From positions 620,001 to 684,000 of the forward strand of contig NZ_JAHCSH010000001.1 in NCBI RefSeq assembly GCF_018474005.1: a stretch of 64,000 nucleotides of DNA. The letters are read 5' to 3'. The DNA is from Curvibacter sp. CHRR-16. GTDB lineage: Bacteria > Pseudomonadota > Gammaproteobacteria > Burkholderiales > Burkholderiaceae_C. Shown here piece by piece: positions 27,818-37,666 of the stretch. How positions within the stretch are numbered: position 1 is the stretch's first letter; every line of letters starts with the position of its first letter. Under the pieces are notes generated by a model. It did no database searches, was not told where the DNA came from, and saw only the letters and a list, made by a program, of their open reading frames with translations. The translations under genes and the position numbers were made by a program.

Positions 27818-28856
27818 CGGCCACAACGGGATTGTGTTGAGAGGCTTCGCTTCCACCCACGGTGCTGCTGGCAATGGCAAATTCAGCGCTGGTCAGAATG
27901 TGGTCTATGCGCAAAAAGTCCAAGCCTTTGTTCAAGGAGTGCCCGTGCGTAAATCCCCAGCCCTTGCCAGCTTCGTTGAAGGCGTCACGCAAACCCAAGC
28001 GTTGCACCAATGCCAGCGCTTCCGAGTTGGGGGGGGAGTTCAAATCTCCTAGCACTAGCAAGGGGCGGGGTTGCCGAATCAAGTCACTGACCAAGCCTCC
28101 CGCTTGGGCCATGCGGGTGGCCACGTTCTGTTTCCAGTCTTCCAACCCCGTTCCCAGTGTTTCTTTGGTGGCAGTCAGTGCCCAGCGGGGGGAGACAAAG
28201 TGCGCCGTGGCTACCGTGATGCTTTGCTGACCCACCTGCATGCTGCAGCGCAGGTAGGTGTGGCTGGGGTCTGTCTTGGTCAGTAAGCCCGTTTCACACT
28301 GCTGCAGTGGATAGCGGCTGGCCAACACGTACTGGCCTTGCACCACCACGTTGGGCAATCCAAATAAAGGCCTGGCTTCTATCGGGGCGGCATTGGATCG
28401 TTCGGGTAGCCAGCCATTGGCGTCTTGCAGCGCCACCACATCGGGCTGGTGGCTGCGCACTTCGTTTTCAATTTCTTCAAAGCCATTGGCACGGTGTTTG
28501 GCATCGCGTGCTTTGACGTTGTAGGTCATCACCCGCAGCCGGGTTCCGTCGGAGGCCGTGGGTGTAGCCATGTTCCACTGCATGCCCATGGTGCTGGTGG
28601 CAAACCACAGCAGACTGGCCAGTGCCAACACGCCTAGCGACCAGTGCAGACCCACAGCCAACAGGGGGGCCAGTAGCAGCAAGGGCAGCACCCAGTAATA
28701 CGGCACGAACAGGGATAACTCAGACAGCCATAAAGGAAACCAGCCCGAAGATTGCAGCAACACCAAGCCCAGATGGGCAAGGAGCAGCAGGCCTACAGCG
28801 GCAAGGCGCAGGTTTTTCCATGTGTATGCAGCGGTGTTGGTGGTTGCGGTTTTCAT
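27795..28856 (-). CDS. Membrane-anchored endonuclease/exonuclease/phosphatase family protein
   Basis: 353 aa from the ATG at 28856 (MKTATTNTAAYTW). Three hydrophobic segments occupy roughly residues 15-95, followed by an EEP-fold domain: VMTYNVKARDAKHR (Asn), DVVALQD (metal Glu/Gln position), VLGDLNSPPNSE (Asp-Leu-Asn) and the terminal RIDHILTS (Asp-His). The EEP domain probably faces the periplasm. The substrate cannot be read from the sequence; the family includes phosphodiesterases and nucleases. The final codons and the stop come from a repeat copy. Confidence 0.88.
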   Translation of the reverse strand: MKTATTNTAAYTWKNLRLAAVGLLLLAHLGLVLLQSSGWFPLWLSELSLFVPYYWVLPLLLLAPLLAVGLHWSLGVLALASLLWFATSTMGMQWNMATPTASDGTRLRVMTYNVKARDAKHRANGFEEIENEVRSHQPDVVALQDANGWLPERSNAAPIEARPLFGLPNVVVQGQYVLASRYPLQQCETGLLTKTDPSHTYLRCSMQVGQQSITVATAHFVSPRWALTATKETLGTGLEDWKQNVATRMAQAGGLVSDLIRQPRPLLVLGDLNSPPNSEALALVQRLGLRDAFNEAGKGWGFTHGHSLNKGLDFLRIDHILTSAEFAIASSTVGGSEASQHNPVVAEIVLKPL

Positions 28857-28896
28857 GCCATCGTCCCTTGAGGCCCAGGCTGTTGCAGGGGCTGCA

Positions 28897-30090
28897 TCAT
28901 AAAGAAGCCAAAGCGTGAACCCTCGGGTTACTGGCGTAATCCGAGGCAAGTTGTCCTCTGCCAGCCGCTTTGGCGCGGTACAGCGCGCTATCTGCACGGG
29001 CCATGGCCGCTTCCAAAGTGTCTTGATGGCCTTGGTACAGCGTGTGGCCGGCGCTAAAGCTCAGGACTGACGGCAGCAGATCGGTGTCCAAGCTGTTGAG
29101 TGCCTCGCGCAGACTTTTGTCAAAGCTGCTGGCAGTGGAGGTATCTGCATCCATGAGCAGCACACAAAACTCTTCCCCACCGATACGGGCCAGCAAGTCG
29201 CCCGGGCGCTGGCATTGCTGCATGGCATGCCCAAAAAAGCGCAATGCCGCATCGCCCGTTTCGTGGCCGTAGCGGTCGTTGATGAGCTTGAAATAATCCA
29301 AGTCCAGCATCAATACAGAGACCGATGTGTGCCGCTGCTGTGCTTGTTGGATGGCTTTGTGGGCTTGTTGCGTCCATCCGTTGCGGTTGAGTAAACCGGT
29401 CAACGGATCGGTGATGGTGAGCAAATGCAGTTGTTGGTGAGCCTCTTCACGCCAGGCTGCCAAAATACTCATGGCACCTAAAACCAAGGTCATATTGGCA
29501 CAGACCAAAGCACCTAAGTTCACCGGGGATGGCGCTAGAAAGTAGGGGTACAGCTCGGTAAACCACGCACCCAACACCCCACGTGCGGTGGTGAATACCG
29601 CCATGACAAGCAAGCATCCGAACATGGGGTAGCGCCACGATGTGTGGCCAAACTCTTTGTTCAGGGGGTACAGACAGGCTCGGGACACGATCAGTATTTG
29701 ACCGGCGAGCAGCAAATTAGACCAACCCACGCGCACTTGGTAGTTGGTAAAACTCAGTGCGTAGCCTGCGGGCATGATCCAAGCCAGCAGCATGAGCCAT
29801 TTGCGCAGCGGGCGAGGGCCTAGCCAGTTTTCCAAAGCCCGGTACAGCGACCACTGGCTGGCCGATAGCAAGCCCATGGCCATGGTGGACAAAATCAAGT
29901 TGGGCGAGAGGCCACTCCACAGTGAGGAAAGCAGCATGCAAATCCACGCGCCAGCATTGAATATCAAGGATCGGCGCCCTCTGGCGGCGGCAGTGCTCAG
30001 GCCTTGCCCCATGATGAGGGGCAAGGCCGTCGCTATGACCAATACGTTGGCGACGTTGATGATGATCAGTGTGGTGGGGTCTAGCGACAT
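28897..30090 (-). CDS. Membrane GGDEF protein, probable diguanylate cyclase
   Basis: 397 aa from the ATG at 30090 (MSLDPTTLII); a longer start at 30120 is possible. Several membrane helices fill the first ~220 residues, then a GGDEF domain begins at LTITDPLTGLLNRNGW. The active-site motif is GGEEF (ARIGGEEFCVLL), an active variant. The product would be cyclic di-GMP. I do not see an upstream RxxD inhibitory site. Confidence 0.93.
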   Translation of the reverse strand: MSLDPTTLIIINVANVLVIATALPLIMGQGLSTAAARGRRSLIFNAGAWICMLLSSLWSGLSPNLILSTMAMGLLSASQWSLYRALENWLGPRPLRKWLMLLAWIMPAGYALSFTNYQVRVGWSNLLLAGQILIVSRACLYPLNKEFGHTSWRYPMFGCLLVMAVFTTARGVLGAWFTELYPYFLAPSPVNLGALVCANMTLVLGAMSILAAWREEAHQQLHLLTITDPLTGLLNRNGWTQQAHKAIQQAQQRHTSVSVLMLDLDYFKLINDRYGHETGDAALRFFGHAMQQCQRPGDLLARIGGEEFCVLLMDADTSTASSFDKSLREALNSLDTDLLPSVLSFSAGHTLYQGHQDTLEAAMARADSALYRAKAAGRGQLASDYASNPRVHALASL

Positions 30091-30211
30091 GACGCTTCCC
30101 GCTGCTTGGTGTGTGACCACACTAGTCTAATGCAGCCCACCGACAGAGACCAAGGCACTGCACGCGCAAGCTGGCATGCCTGCCTTGGCCCTTGGCTTTG
30201 GGGCGGGGGGC

Positions 30212-33200
30212 TTACTTCAGCGGTTCGCCCAAATTGCGCAGCACATCGCGCACCATCTGCACGCGGTCTTTCACCTCGGGCAGTTCGCGTTCGATGCGCA
30301 GTTTCTCGTTGCCCGCCAGCTTGATGTGCTTGTTCTTTTGGATCAGGTGGATGATCTTGACCGGATCGATCGGCGCATGGGGCTTGAAGGTGATGTTGAT
30401 CACGCCCGGAGCAGCATCGACCTTGACCACGCCATAGGGCTGGCTGATGACGCGCAGGCGGTGCACGTCGATCAGCGTTTGCGCTTGCGCGGGCAGTTTG
30501 CCAAAGCGGTCCACGATTTCTTCCAGCAGCGTGTCCACCTGGTCGGTGTTTTTGGCCGTGGCCAGCTTTTTGTAGAACGACAGGCGCAGGTGCACGTCGC
30601 CGCAGTACTCGTCGGGCAGCAGGGCGGGGGCATGCAGGTTGATCTCGGTGGTGGCGTGCAGGGGGGCCAGCAGGTCGGGCTCTTTGCCTTCTTTGAGGCA
30701 GCGCACCGCCTCGGCGAGCATCTCGTTGTACATCTGGAAGCCCACTTCCAGCATGTTGCCGCTCTGGTTTTCGCCCAGCACCTCACCCGCGCCGCGAATT
30801 TCGAGGTCGTGCATGGCCAAGTAAAAGCCGCTGCCCAGTTCTTCCATTTGCTGGATGGCGTCCAGACGCTGGGCAGCCTGCTTGGTCAGTCCGTCTATGT
30901 CGGGCACCATCAGGTAGGCGTAGGCTTGGTGGTGGCTGCGGCCCACACGCCCGCGCAGTTGGTGCAACTGCGCCAAGCCGAACTTGTCGGCTCGGCTGAT
31001 GACGATGGTGTTGGCCGTGGGCACGTCGATACCGGTTTCGATGATGGTCGAGCACAGCAGCAAATTGGTGCGCTGGGCGGTGAAGTCGCGCATCACGGCT
31101 TCCAATTGCCGCTCGGGCATCTGGCCGTGGGCCACGGCGATGCGCGCCTCGGGCAGCAGTTCTTCCAGTTTGGCGCGGCGGTTCTCGATGGTCTCCACCT
31201 CGTTGTGCAGGAAGTAAACCTGCCCGCCGCGCTTCAATTCACGCAGCACGGCTTCGCGGATGACGCCCTGGTTTTCGCTGCGCACAAAGGTTTTGATGGC
31301 CAGACGCCGTTGCGGGGCGGTGGCAATCACCGACAGGTCACGCAGGCCTTCCAGCGCCATGCTCATGGTGCGTGGGATGGGGGTAGCGGTGAGCGTGAGC
31401 ACGTCCACCTCAGCGCGCAGGGCTTTCATTTGCTCCTTGTGGCGCACGCCAAAGCGGTGTTCCTCGTCGATGATGAGTAGCCCCAGGTTCTTGAACTGCG
31501 TGCCCTCGGCCAGCAGTTTGTGCGTGCCCACCACAATGTCCACCGTGCCGTCAAGCACGCCCTTGAGCGCCGTGGTGATCTCTTTGCCACTGCGAAAGCG
31601 GCTCATCTCGGCAATCTTCACCGGCCACTTGGCAAAGCGGTCTACCAGCGTCTGGTAGTGCTGCTCGGCCAGCAGGGTGGTGGGGGCCAAGAATGCCACT
31701 TGCTTGCCACCTGTGACGGCTACAAAAGCGGCGCGCAGCGCCACCTCGGTCTTGCCAAAGCCCACGTCGCCGCAGACCAAGCGATCCATGGGGCGAGGCG
31801 AAATCATGTCCTGAATGACGGCGTGGATGGCGGCCTTCTGGTCGGCGGTTTCTTCAAAACCGAAGTCGTTGGCAAACTGCTCGTAGTCGGCTGGCGAATA
31901 GCGGAACGCATGCCCTTCGCGTGCAGCACGGCGGGCGTAGATGTTGAGCAACTCGGCGGCGCTGTCGCGCACCTGCTCGGCGGCTTTGCGCTTGGCCTTG
32001 TCCCACTGGCCGCTGCCCAGTTTGTGCAGCGGGGCTTCGTCGGCGCTCACACCGGTGTAGCGGCTGATGAGCTGCAACTGGCTCACGGGCACGTAGAGCA
32101 CGGCTTTGTCGGCGTATTCCAGGTGCAAAAACTCCTGCAGTGCGGGACTGCCGTCGGGGTTTTTGTTGCCCACGTCCATGTTGATGAGTCCGTGGTAGCG
32201 CCCAATGCCGTGCTGGCTGTGCACCACCGGGTCGCCCACGTTGAGCTCGCTCAGGTCTTTGATCAGCGCTTCCACATCGCTGACTTGCTCCTGCTTTTTG
32301 CGCTTGCGCGCCGTAGGCGCGGTGGCAAACAGCTCGGTCTCGGTGATCAGGTCTATGCCTTGCTCCAACCAAGCAAAACCTTGCGTCAGGGCGGCGGTGG
32401 CAATGCCGATGCGCTCGCTGCTTGCCACAAACTCGGCCAGCGAGTCAAACGCGGGCGGGCTGAAGTGCGAGGCGCGCAAAAAGTCCAGCAGGCTTTCGCG
32501 GCGGCCATCGCTCTCGGCCAGCACCAGCAGGCGGTGCTGGGTGTTGCGCGCGTGGGCTTGCAGGCGGGCGAGCGGGTCTTCGCTGCCGCGCAGCACGGTC
32601 AGCTCGGGCAACGGGGCGGCAAAGCCGTTGTCGGGGATGGCGTCGGCCTGCGCTTGCGCCTGGGCGGAGGGGCGCAGCGATAGCTGGGCATGGCCGTTGG
32701 CCAGGGTGTAGAACTGCTCTTGGCTCAGGAATAGGCTCTCGGGCGGCAGCACCGGGCGCTCGGGGTCGCCCTGCACCAGCCGGTAGCGGTCGCGTGTGTC
32801 CTGCCAAAAGCGCTGGAAGGACGCTTCCACATCACCATGCAGCACCACGGTGGCGCCTGCGATGTAGTCAAACACCGTGGCGGTTTCTTCAAAAAACAGC
32901 GGCAGGTAGTACTCAATGCCTGCGGTGGCTACGCCAGCGCCCATGTCTTTGTAGATGCGGCTTTTGGTCGGGTCGCCTTCCAGCAGCTCGCGCCAGCGGG
33001 CGCGAAAGCGGCCCCGGGCATCTTCGTCCATGGGGAATTCGCGCCCAGGCAGCAGGCGGATTTCGGGCACCGGGTAGAGGCTGCGCTGGCTGTCCGGGTC
33101 AAAGGTGCGGATGGTGTCGATCTCGTCGTCAAACAAATCCACCCGGTAAGGCACCAAGCTGCCCATGGGGAAGAGGTCGATGAGCGAGCCGCGCACCGCG

Positions 33201-33700
33201 TATTCGCCGGGGCTGACCACCTGCGTGACGTGGTTGTACCCCGCCAAGGTGAGCTGCGCCTTGAGCTGTGTTTCGTCCAACTGCTGCCCGGTCTTGAAGC
33301 GGAAGGTGTAACCCGCCAAAAAGGCCGGTGGCGGCAGGCGGTACAGCGCGGTGGTGGCGGGGATGAGCACCACGTCCACGCCTTCGTCTTTGTCGCCATG
33401 GCTGTGGATGCGCCAGAGTGTGGCCAAGCGTTCACTGATCAAGTCTTGGTGCGGCGAGAAGGTGTCGTAGGGCAGCGTTTCCCAGTCGGGAAAGAGGGCG
33501 CAGCGCAGGTGCGGGGCGAAAAAGTGCAGTTCATCCATCAGGCGTTGCGCGTCGGCAGCGCTGGCGGTGATGATGGCGGTAATCGCGTTGTGCGTGCTGA
33601 CTTGGCGCTCGCTCAGGCGGGCCAGTAAAACAGCGTCGGCCGAGCCGACAGGACGGGGCAAGGTAAAGCGCTTGCCAGCGCTGAGTTTGGGCAGATCCAT
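30212..33700 (-). CDS. mfd: Transcription-repair coupling factor
   Basis: A 1162-aa DNA translocase that removes stalled RNA polymerase and recruits UvrA. It has an N-terminal UvrB-like region, an RNA-polymerase-interacting domain near residues 480-560 (begins [22 protein letters not shown]), the RecG-like motor with Walker [10 protein letters not shown] and Walker [11 protein letters not shown], motif [11 protein letters not shown], and a C-terminal TRCF domain. Length and order are standard. It is divergent from the ispDF gene. Confidence 0.98.
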   Translation of the reverse strand: MDLPKLSAGKRFTLPRPVGSADAVLLARLSERQVSTHNAITAIITASAADAQRLMDELHFFAPHLRCALFPDWETLPYDTFSPHQDLISERLATLWRIHSHGDKDEGVDVVLIPATTALYRLPPPAFLAGYTFRFKTGQQLDETQLKAQLTLAGYNHVTQVVSPGEYAVRGSLIDLFPMGSLVPYRVDLFDDEIDTIRTFDPDSQRSLYPVPEIRLLPGREFPMDEDARGRFRARWRELLEGDPTKSRIYKDMGAGVATAGIEYYLPLFFEETATVFDYIAGATVVLHGDVEASFQRFWQDTRDRYRLVQGDPERPVLPPESLFLSQEQFYTLANGHAQLSLRPSAQAQAQADAIPDNGFAAPLPELTVLRGSEDPLARLQAHARNTQHRLLVLAESDGRRESLLDFLRASHFSPPAFDSLAEFVASSERIGIATAALTQGFAWLEQGIDLITETELFATAPTARKRKKQEQVSDVEALIKDLSELNVGDPVVHSQHGIGRYHGLINMDVGNKNPDGSPALQEFLHLEYADKAVLYVPVSQLQLISRYTGVSADEAPLHKLGSGQWDKAKRKAAEQVRDSAAELLNIYARRAAREGHAFRYSPADYEQFANDFGFEETADQKAAIHAVIQDMISPRPMDRLVCGDVGFGKTEVALRAAFVAVTGGKQVAFLAPTTLLAEQHYQTLVDRFAKWPVKIAEMSRFRSGKEITTALKGVLDGTVDIVVGTHKLLAEGTQFKNLGLLIIDEEHRFGVRHKEQMKALRAEVDVLTLTATPIPRTMSMALEGLRDLSVIATAPQRRLAIKTFVRSENQGVIREAVLRELKRGGQVYFLHNEVETIENRRAKLEELLPEARIAVAHGQMPERQLEAVMRDFTAQRTNLLLCSTIIETGIDVPTANTIVISRADKFGLAQLHQLRGRVGRSHHQAYAYLMVPDIDGLTKQAAQRLDAIQQMEELGSGFYLAMHDLEIRGAGEVLGENQSGNMLEVGFQMYNEMLAEAVRCLKEGKEPDLLAPLHATTEINLHAPALLPDEYCGDVHLRLSFYKKLATAKNTDQVDTLLEEIVDRFGKLPAQAQTLIDVHRLRVISQPYGVVKVDAAPGVINITFKPHAPIDPVKIIHLIQKNKHIKLAGNEKLRIERELPEVKDRVQMVRDVLRNLGEPLK

Positions 33701-33766
33701 GACGGGCTAAATTGTAGGTGCGGCACAGCGGTGGCGTGGGGGCAGATCACTACAATCGCCGCCACT

Positions 33767-35149
33767 ATGCAAAGCCCTTCGGATCACCGTGCCAGCCTTG
33801 AGTCTCCCCCTACGCCCGCAGCGTCGCCCCGTGTCTGGGTGTTGATTCCCTGTGCTGGCAGTGGTAGCCGCGCCGGTGCCGCGGGCCCCAAGCAATACCA
33901 AAGCGTTGCGGGCCAGCCTTTGGTCTTGCACACCCTGCAGGCCTTTGCTGCAGTGCCCAGGGTGCATGGGGTGGTGGTGGTGACGGCACCTGGCGACGGT
34001 TTTTGGGTGGAAAATCAGGCTCTAGAGCTTATGCAGCAAGCTGGGGGTGCTACTTTTTTTGTAGCAAACTGCGGTGGTGCAACACGCGCTGAGAGTGTCC
34101 TCAATGGCTTGGCATGGTTGCAAGGGCAGGGTGCCGCTACACACGACTGGGTGCTGGTGCACGATGCTGCCCGCTGCTTGGTGCAGCCCGAGCAAATCAA
34201 TGCCCTGCTCGATGCCTGCTGGAGCGATGCGGTGGGCGGTCTGCTGGCCTTGCCTTTGCCGGACACTCTCAAGCAATCCCAATCGAGCCAAGTGGGTTCA
34301 GCCAAGCGTGTAGCGACCACCGTAGCGCGCAGCGACAAATGGCTGGCCCAAACACCGCAAATGTTCCGCTTGCAAGCTTTGCAGGACGCTCTGCAAACGG
34401 CACTGCGTGAACAGCCAGCAGCCGTCACCGACGAGGCCAGTGCTTTAGAAATAGCGGGTTACGCGCCGCTGCTGGTCGAAGGCAGTGCGCAAAATTTCAA
34501 AGTGACTTACCCCCAAGACTTTGCCTTGGCTGATGCTGTGCTGCGCGCGCGCCAAGCTTTCCCGGCATCCCCCATGTCTGCGCAACCAGCCGGTTTGGCG
34601 CACGCTGCTTCACAGGTTTCCTTTATGACTGATTCTGATACGACTTCGACCGCGGCCTCCGATGTTCTCCCTGCTCTGCGCATAGGCGAGGGCTGGGATG
34701 TGCACCGCTTGGTAGAAGGGCGCAAGCTCATTTTGGGCGGTGTCGAGATTGCTTTTGACAAAGGGCTGTTGGGCCATTCGGATGCCGATGTGCTGCTGCA
34801 TGCCATCACCGATGCGGTGCTGGGCGCTGCGGGCTTGGGCGATATTGGCCGCCACTTTCCCGATACCGATGCGCAGTTCAAAGGCGCTGACTCTGGCGTG
34901 CTGCTGCGCGAAGCGTGGCGCCGTGTGCAGGCTCAGGGTTACCGCTTGCTCAATGTGGACTGCACCATCATCGCCCAAGTGCCCAAGCTGGCGCCGCATA
35001 TGGACGCTATCCGTGCCAGCGTGGCTGCCCTGTTGGGCGCTGATGTGGCGCAAGTGAATGTGAAAGCCAAAACCTACGAAAAACTGGGCCCCGTGGGAGC
35101 GGGTGAGGCCATGGAAGCGCGTGCAGTGGTGTTGTTGGTGAAAGCCTAG
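33767..35149 (+). CDS. ispDF: Fused IspD-IspF (MEP pathway)
   Basis: 460 aa from the ATG at 33767. Residues ~20-260 are IspD (MEP cytidylyltransferase): [27 protein letters not shown] and AQTPQMF. Residues ~300-460 are IspF (cyclodiphosphate synthase): [35 protein letters not shown] and the [12 protein letters not shown] signature. The ~35-aa linker is Ala/Ser/Pro-rich and contains an in-frame ATG at 34625 lacking a good ribosome site. Separate adjacent genes are usual in gamma- and betaproteobacteria, so the single frame is notable. IspD also carries an in-frame repeat copy. Confidence 0.95.
   Translation: MQSPSDHRASLESPPTPAASPRVWVLIPCAGSGSRAGAAGPKQYQSVAGQPLVLHTLQAFAAVPRVHGVVVVTAPGDGFWVENQALELMQQAGGATFFVANCGGATRAESVLNGLAWLQGQGAATHDWVLVHDAARCLVQPEQINALLDACWSDAVGGLLALPLPDTLKQSQSSQVGSAKRVATTVARSDKWLAQTPQMFRLQALQDALQTALREQPAAVTDEASALEIAGYAPLLVEGSAQNFKVTYPQDFALADAVLRARQAFPASPMSAQPAGLAHAASQVSFMTDSDTTSTAASDVLPALRIGEGWDVHRLVEGRKLILGGVEIAFDKGLLGHSDADVLLHAITDAVLGAAGLGDIGRHFPDTDAQFKGADSGVLLREAWRRVQAQGYRLLNVDCTIIAQVPKLAPHMDAIRASVAALLGADVAQVNVKAKTYEKLGPVGAGEAMEARAVVLLVKA
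34012..34067 (-). repeat. Palindromic repeat copy inside the ispD part
   Basis: Read on the minus strand: TTGCTAC-N7-GTAGC, then AGCTT, GCATAAG, CTAGAGCCTGATTT, aligning over 56 nt without gaps to the copy at 59829. In the IspD frame it encodes most of the segment [23 protein letters not shown], in a loop where E. coli IspD has a short unrelated stretch (from memory). Confidence 0.85.
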
Positions 35150-35170
35150 GCTGCAGCGTTCGGTGCAGAC

Positions 35171-36577
35171 TCAGCTTGTCATTGTGCTGCCTGGTTGGGC
35201 TAAAGGCAGTTGGATGTAAGCCATCAAGCCGCTGGGGTGGGCATTGAACAGCTTGAGCGAGCCCCCCATGCGGCGCACGGTTTTGTCCACGATGGATAAG
35301 CCCAAGCCCGCTCCCGTAGCTTCGGTGCGGGCGGCCTCGCCACGAAAGAAAGGCTGCACCAATTGCGCTAGCTGCGCTTCGGGCACACCCAAGCCGTGGT
35401 CTTGCAGGCGCAGAGTGACCCAGTCGGTGGTAACCGATGCGCTGATTTCGATTTCGCAGCGGCCCGTGTCTTTGCTGCGCCCATAGCGCTGGGCGTTTTC
35501 GATCAGGTTGTTGATGACACGGCCCAGATCCACCTCATCGGCCAAGACGCGGATATCGGGGGATATGTCCAAACGGATATCGATGTCATTGTTCATGGCA
35601 AACGGGTCGCAGCAGTGTTGCACCAGCTTGGATAGCTCCAAAGATCGAATGTTCTGCTTGCCCAAGCGGGCGTAGTCCATGAATTTGTTCAGTATGGCGT
35701 CAACTTGGCTGATGTCTTCACTCATCATCATGCGCACGTGGTCATCGGGCACACTCAGTTCTATTTCCAAACGCAGTCGTGCCAAAGGCGTACGCAAGTC
35801 GTGCGAGATGCCAGCAAGCATCAGAGCACGCTCGGCCTCTACCTCGGTGAGTTTGTCCAGCATGCTGTTGAAGCTGTGGTTCAGTTCACTGATTTCTTTG
35901 GTCGAAACCCGTTCGCGCAAGTGGGCTTGGCTGAGCTTGCCTTCTTGCACCAAAGCGGCGGCTTTGCCAAAGTCGCGCAAGGGGCGGTTGACCAAGCGGG
36001 TGATGACCGTTGCACCAGCTACCGAAATCAAGGTGGTCAAGCCAATCCAAATAGCCAAAGCTTCGTAGGAAATCCCTGTGAATTCGGACTGTTCGACCAG
36101 CATCCAGTAGTGGGTTGTGTGGCCTTTCACCTCAAAGCGTACCCACAAGCCTTCTTCGCCATTGACAGCGCGTGCCAAATGCGTGCCAGATCCAAATTTG
36201 GTTTGCAGGATTTTTTCCACGCGCAGCATGAACAGACTGTGTATGCCAAGGTCGACTTGCTCTTGCGGGCTGCCTGCAATCACGCGCACGTTGTGCAAAT
36301 CTTGCAGCATCTCGATGAGTGCCAAGCGTGTGGGTTCTTGGGCAAATACGACAGAAGATTGGCTCAGCCCCACCTGCACACTGATGTGTTGGGCCGTTTG
36401 CTCAGCCAGTGGCTCCAGTTCTAGGGTTTGGAATGTCTCCAACCAAACGGCCAAGCTGATGAGCATGAGCAACACGATTTGCAAAAAGGTGCGCCAAAAC
36501 AGAGAAATCCGCCACAGTTGGCGGGCTCTGGGTTGTTGGGGCATTTTGCGCGCATTGGCCAAGTCATAGCGCTTCAT
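35171..36577 (-). CDS. EnvZ-type sensor histidine kinase
   Basis: 468 aa. One membrane helix near 32-47, a periplasmic sensor region of ~120 aa, and a second helix near 172-192, then a HAMP segment (RLVNRPLRDFGKAAALVQEGKL). The HisKA box is LAGISHDLRTPLARLRLEIE, and the ATPase has N box, D-x-G-L-G-V and GLGLSIV motifs. It lies 37 nt after the OmpR-type regulator gene and probably phosphorylates it. An osmoregulatory role is by homology only. Confidence 0.92.
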   Translation of the reverse strand: MKRYDLANARKMPQQPRARQLWRISLFWRTFLQIVLLMLISLAVWLETFQTLELEPLAEQTAQHISVQVGLSQSSVVFAQEPTRLALIEMLQDLHNVRVIAGSPQEQVDLGIHSLFMLRVEKILQTKFGSGTHLARAVNGEEGLWVRFEVKGHTTHYWMLVEQSEFTGISYEALAIWIGLTTLISVAGATVITRLVNRPLRDFGKAAALVQEGKLSQAHLRERVSTKEISELNHSFNSMLDKLTEVEAERALMLAGISHDLRTPLARLRLEIELSVPDDHVRMMMSEDISQVDAILNKFMDYARLGKQNIRSLELSKLVQHCCDPFAMNNDIDIRLDISPDIRVLADEVDLGRVINNLIENAQRYGRSKDTGRCEIEISASVTTDWVTLRLQDHGLGVPEAQLAQLVQPFFRGEAARTEATGAGLGLSIVDKTVRRMGGSLKLFNAHPSGLMAYIQLPLAQPGSTMTS

Positions 36578-36614
36578 AAGCTTAAGGGGTATGGCACTGG
36601 CGAGGTGCGCATGC

Positions 36615-37358
36615 CTAGATAGCTTCTACTGGATCATCAGGAACGAATACGTAGCCCAATCCCCACACGGTTTGGATCATGCGCGGTGAGCTGGGGTCTT
36701 CTTCGATCATCTTGCGCAGGCGTGAAATTTGAACGTCCAAGCTGCGATCAAAGGGTTCAAATTCGCGGCCACGTGAGAGTTGGGCCAACTTTTCACGTGT
36801 CAACGGTGTGCGTGGATGGCGAACCAGTGCTTTGAGCATGGCAAATTCGCCTGTGGTCATGGGCACGAGTTGACCGTCTTTTTTCAGGGTGCGTGCACCC
36901 AAGTCGAACACAAAACGACCAAAACGGATGGTTTCTTGATCGGTCGATGGGGCACCGGGCGCCTCTTGTGTAGGGCGGCGGCGCAGCACAGCATGGATGC
37001 GCGCCAACAACTCGCGGGGGTTGAAGGGTTTGCCCAAGTAGTCGTCAGCACCGACCTCCAAGCCCACGATGCGATCAACATCTTCGTTGCGCGCTGTGAG
37101 CATGATGATGGGGGTGTGGTTACTGGCAGCACGCAGGCGGCGACAGATAGATAATCCGTCTTCACCGGGCATCATCAAATCCAAAATGATGATGTCTGCC
37201 GAATCACGCTGCAGCAGCCGGGTTAAGGCTTTGCCGTCTTCGGCCAGCAAGACTTCGAATCCTTCTTGGCTCAGATAGCGCCGAAGTAAGTCACGAATGC
37301 GGGCATCGTCATCAACTACCAAAATTTTGTTTACGCGAGCTGGATTCTGCATGGTCAT
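36615..37358 (-). CDS. ompR: OmpR-type response regulator
   Basis: 247 aa. The receiver domain has the acidic pocket (VVDDDARIRD), phospho-acceptor Asp in IIILDLMMPGEDG, conserved Thr/Lys (MLTARN; GKPFNPREL) and a C-terminal winged helix (LTREKLAQLSRGREFEPFDRSLDVQISRLRK) that closely resembles OmpR. Transcribed before the kinase gene. Confidence 0.94.
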   Translation of the reverse strand: MTMQNPARVNKILVVDDDARIRDLLRRYLSQEGFEVLLAEDGKALTRLLQRDSADIIILDLMMPGEDGLSICRRLRAASNHTPIIMLTARNEDVDRIVGLEVGADDYLGKPFNPRELLARIHAVLRRRPTQEAPGAPSTDQETIRFGRFVFDLGARTLKKDGQLVPMTTGEFAMLKALVRHPRTPLTREKLAQLSRGREFEPFDRSLDVQISRLRKMIEEDPSSPRMIQTVWGLGYVFVPDDPVEAI

Positions 37359-37666
37359 AACTGTGAGCGAGTTTGGATTCGAAATCGCACGTTTTCTCTA
37401 TTATTGATAAACGATTGTGCTGTTGTACGTGACAAAGCACAAAACTGTTTCTATTGTTGTACGCAACAGTGCTGCACTTGACACGGAAACTAGTGTACAG
37501 ATTACTATGTTCTCGACTGGTGTGGGCACAAATAAAGAGTTTTTGTTCTAACGTTTTTATATCGTTTAAATCTGTTGGCCGTAGCATTAATTACATTTTG
37601 TAGCGCTTGCGCTGGTTTTCAGCTTGATTTCTTTGTAGGCAACTGTACAAGCTTGCTTATAACACC
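37359..37666. other. A+T-rich divergent promoter region
   Basis: 308 nt between ompR (leftward) and the EAL gene (rightward), markedly A+T-rich with no gene visible. It holds a TTGACA at 37478-37483 with only a poor -10 downstream, a TATAAC at 37658-37663 very close to the EAL start, and two related sequences, CTGTTGTACG near 37420 and ATTGTTGTACG near 37453, the latter within a GTTG-TACG-CAAC palindrome. OmpR autoregulatory sites are plausible but unproven. Confidence 0.5.

Noticed and set aside
30176-31480. Long rightward open frame opposite mfd (~430 codons)
   Set aside because: It is antisense to the conserved helicase motifs of Mfd. Its translation is His/Gln/Val-rich with no domain, typical of an antisense shadow in G+C-rich DNA.
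36560-36590. Possible further copy of the palindromic repeat at the sensor kinase start
   Set aside because: Only ATAGCGCTTCATAAGC resembles the element; the palindrome and the rest are missing.
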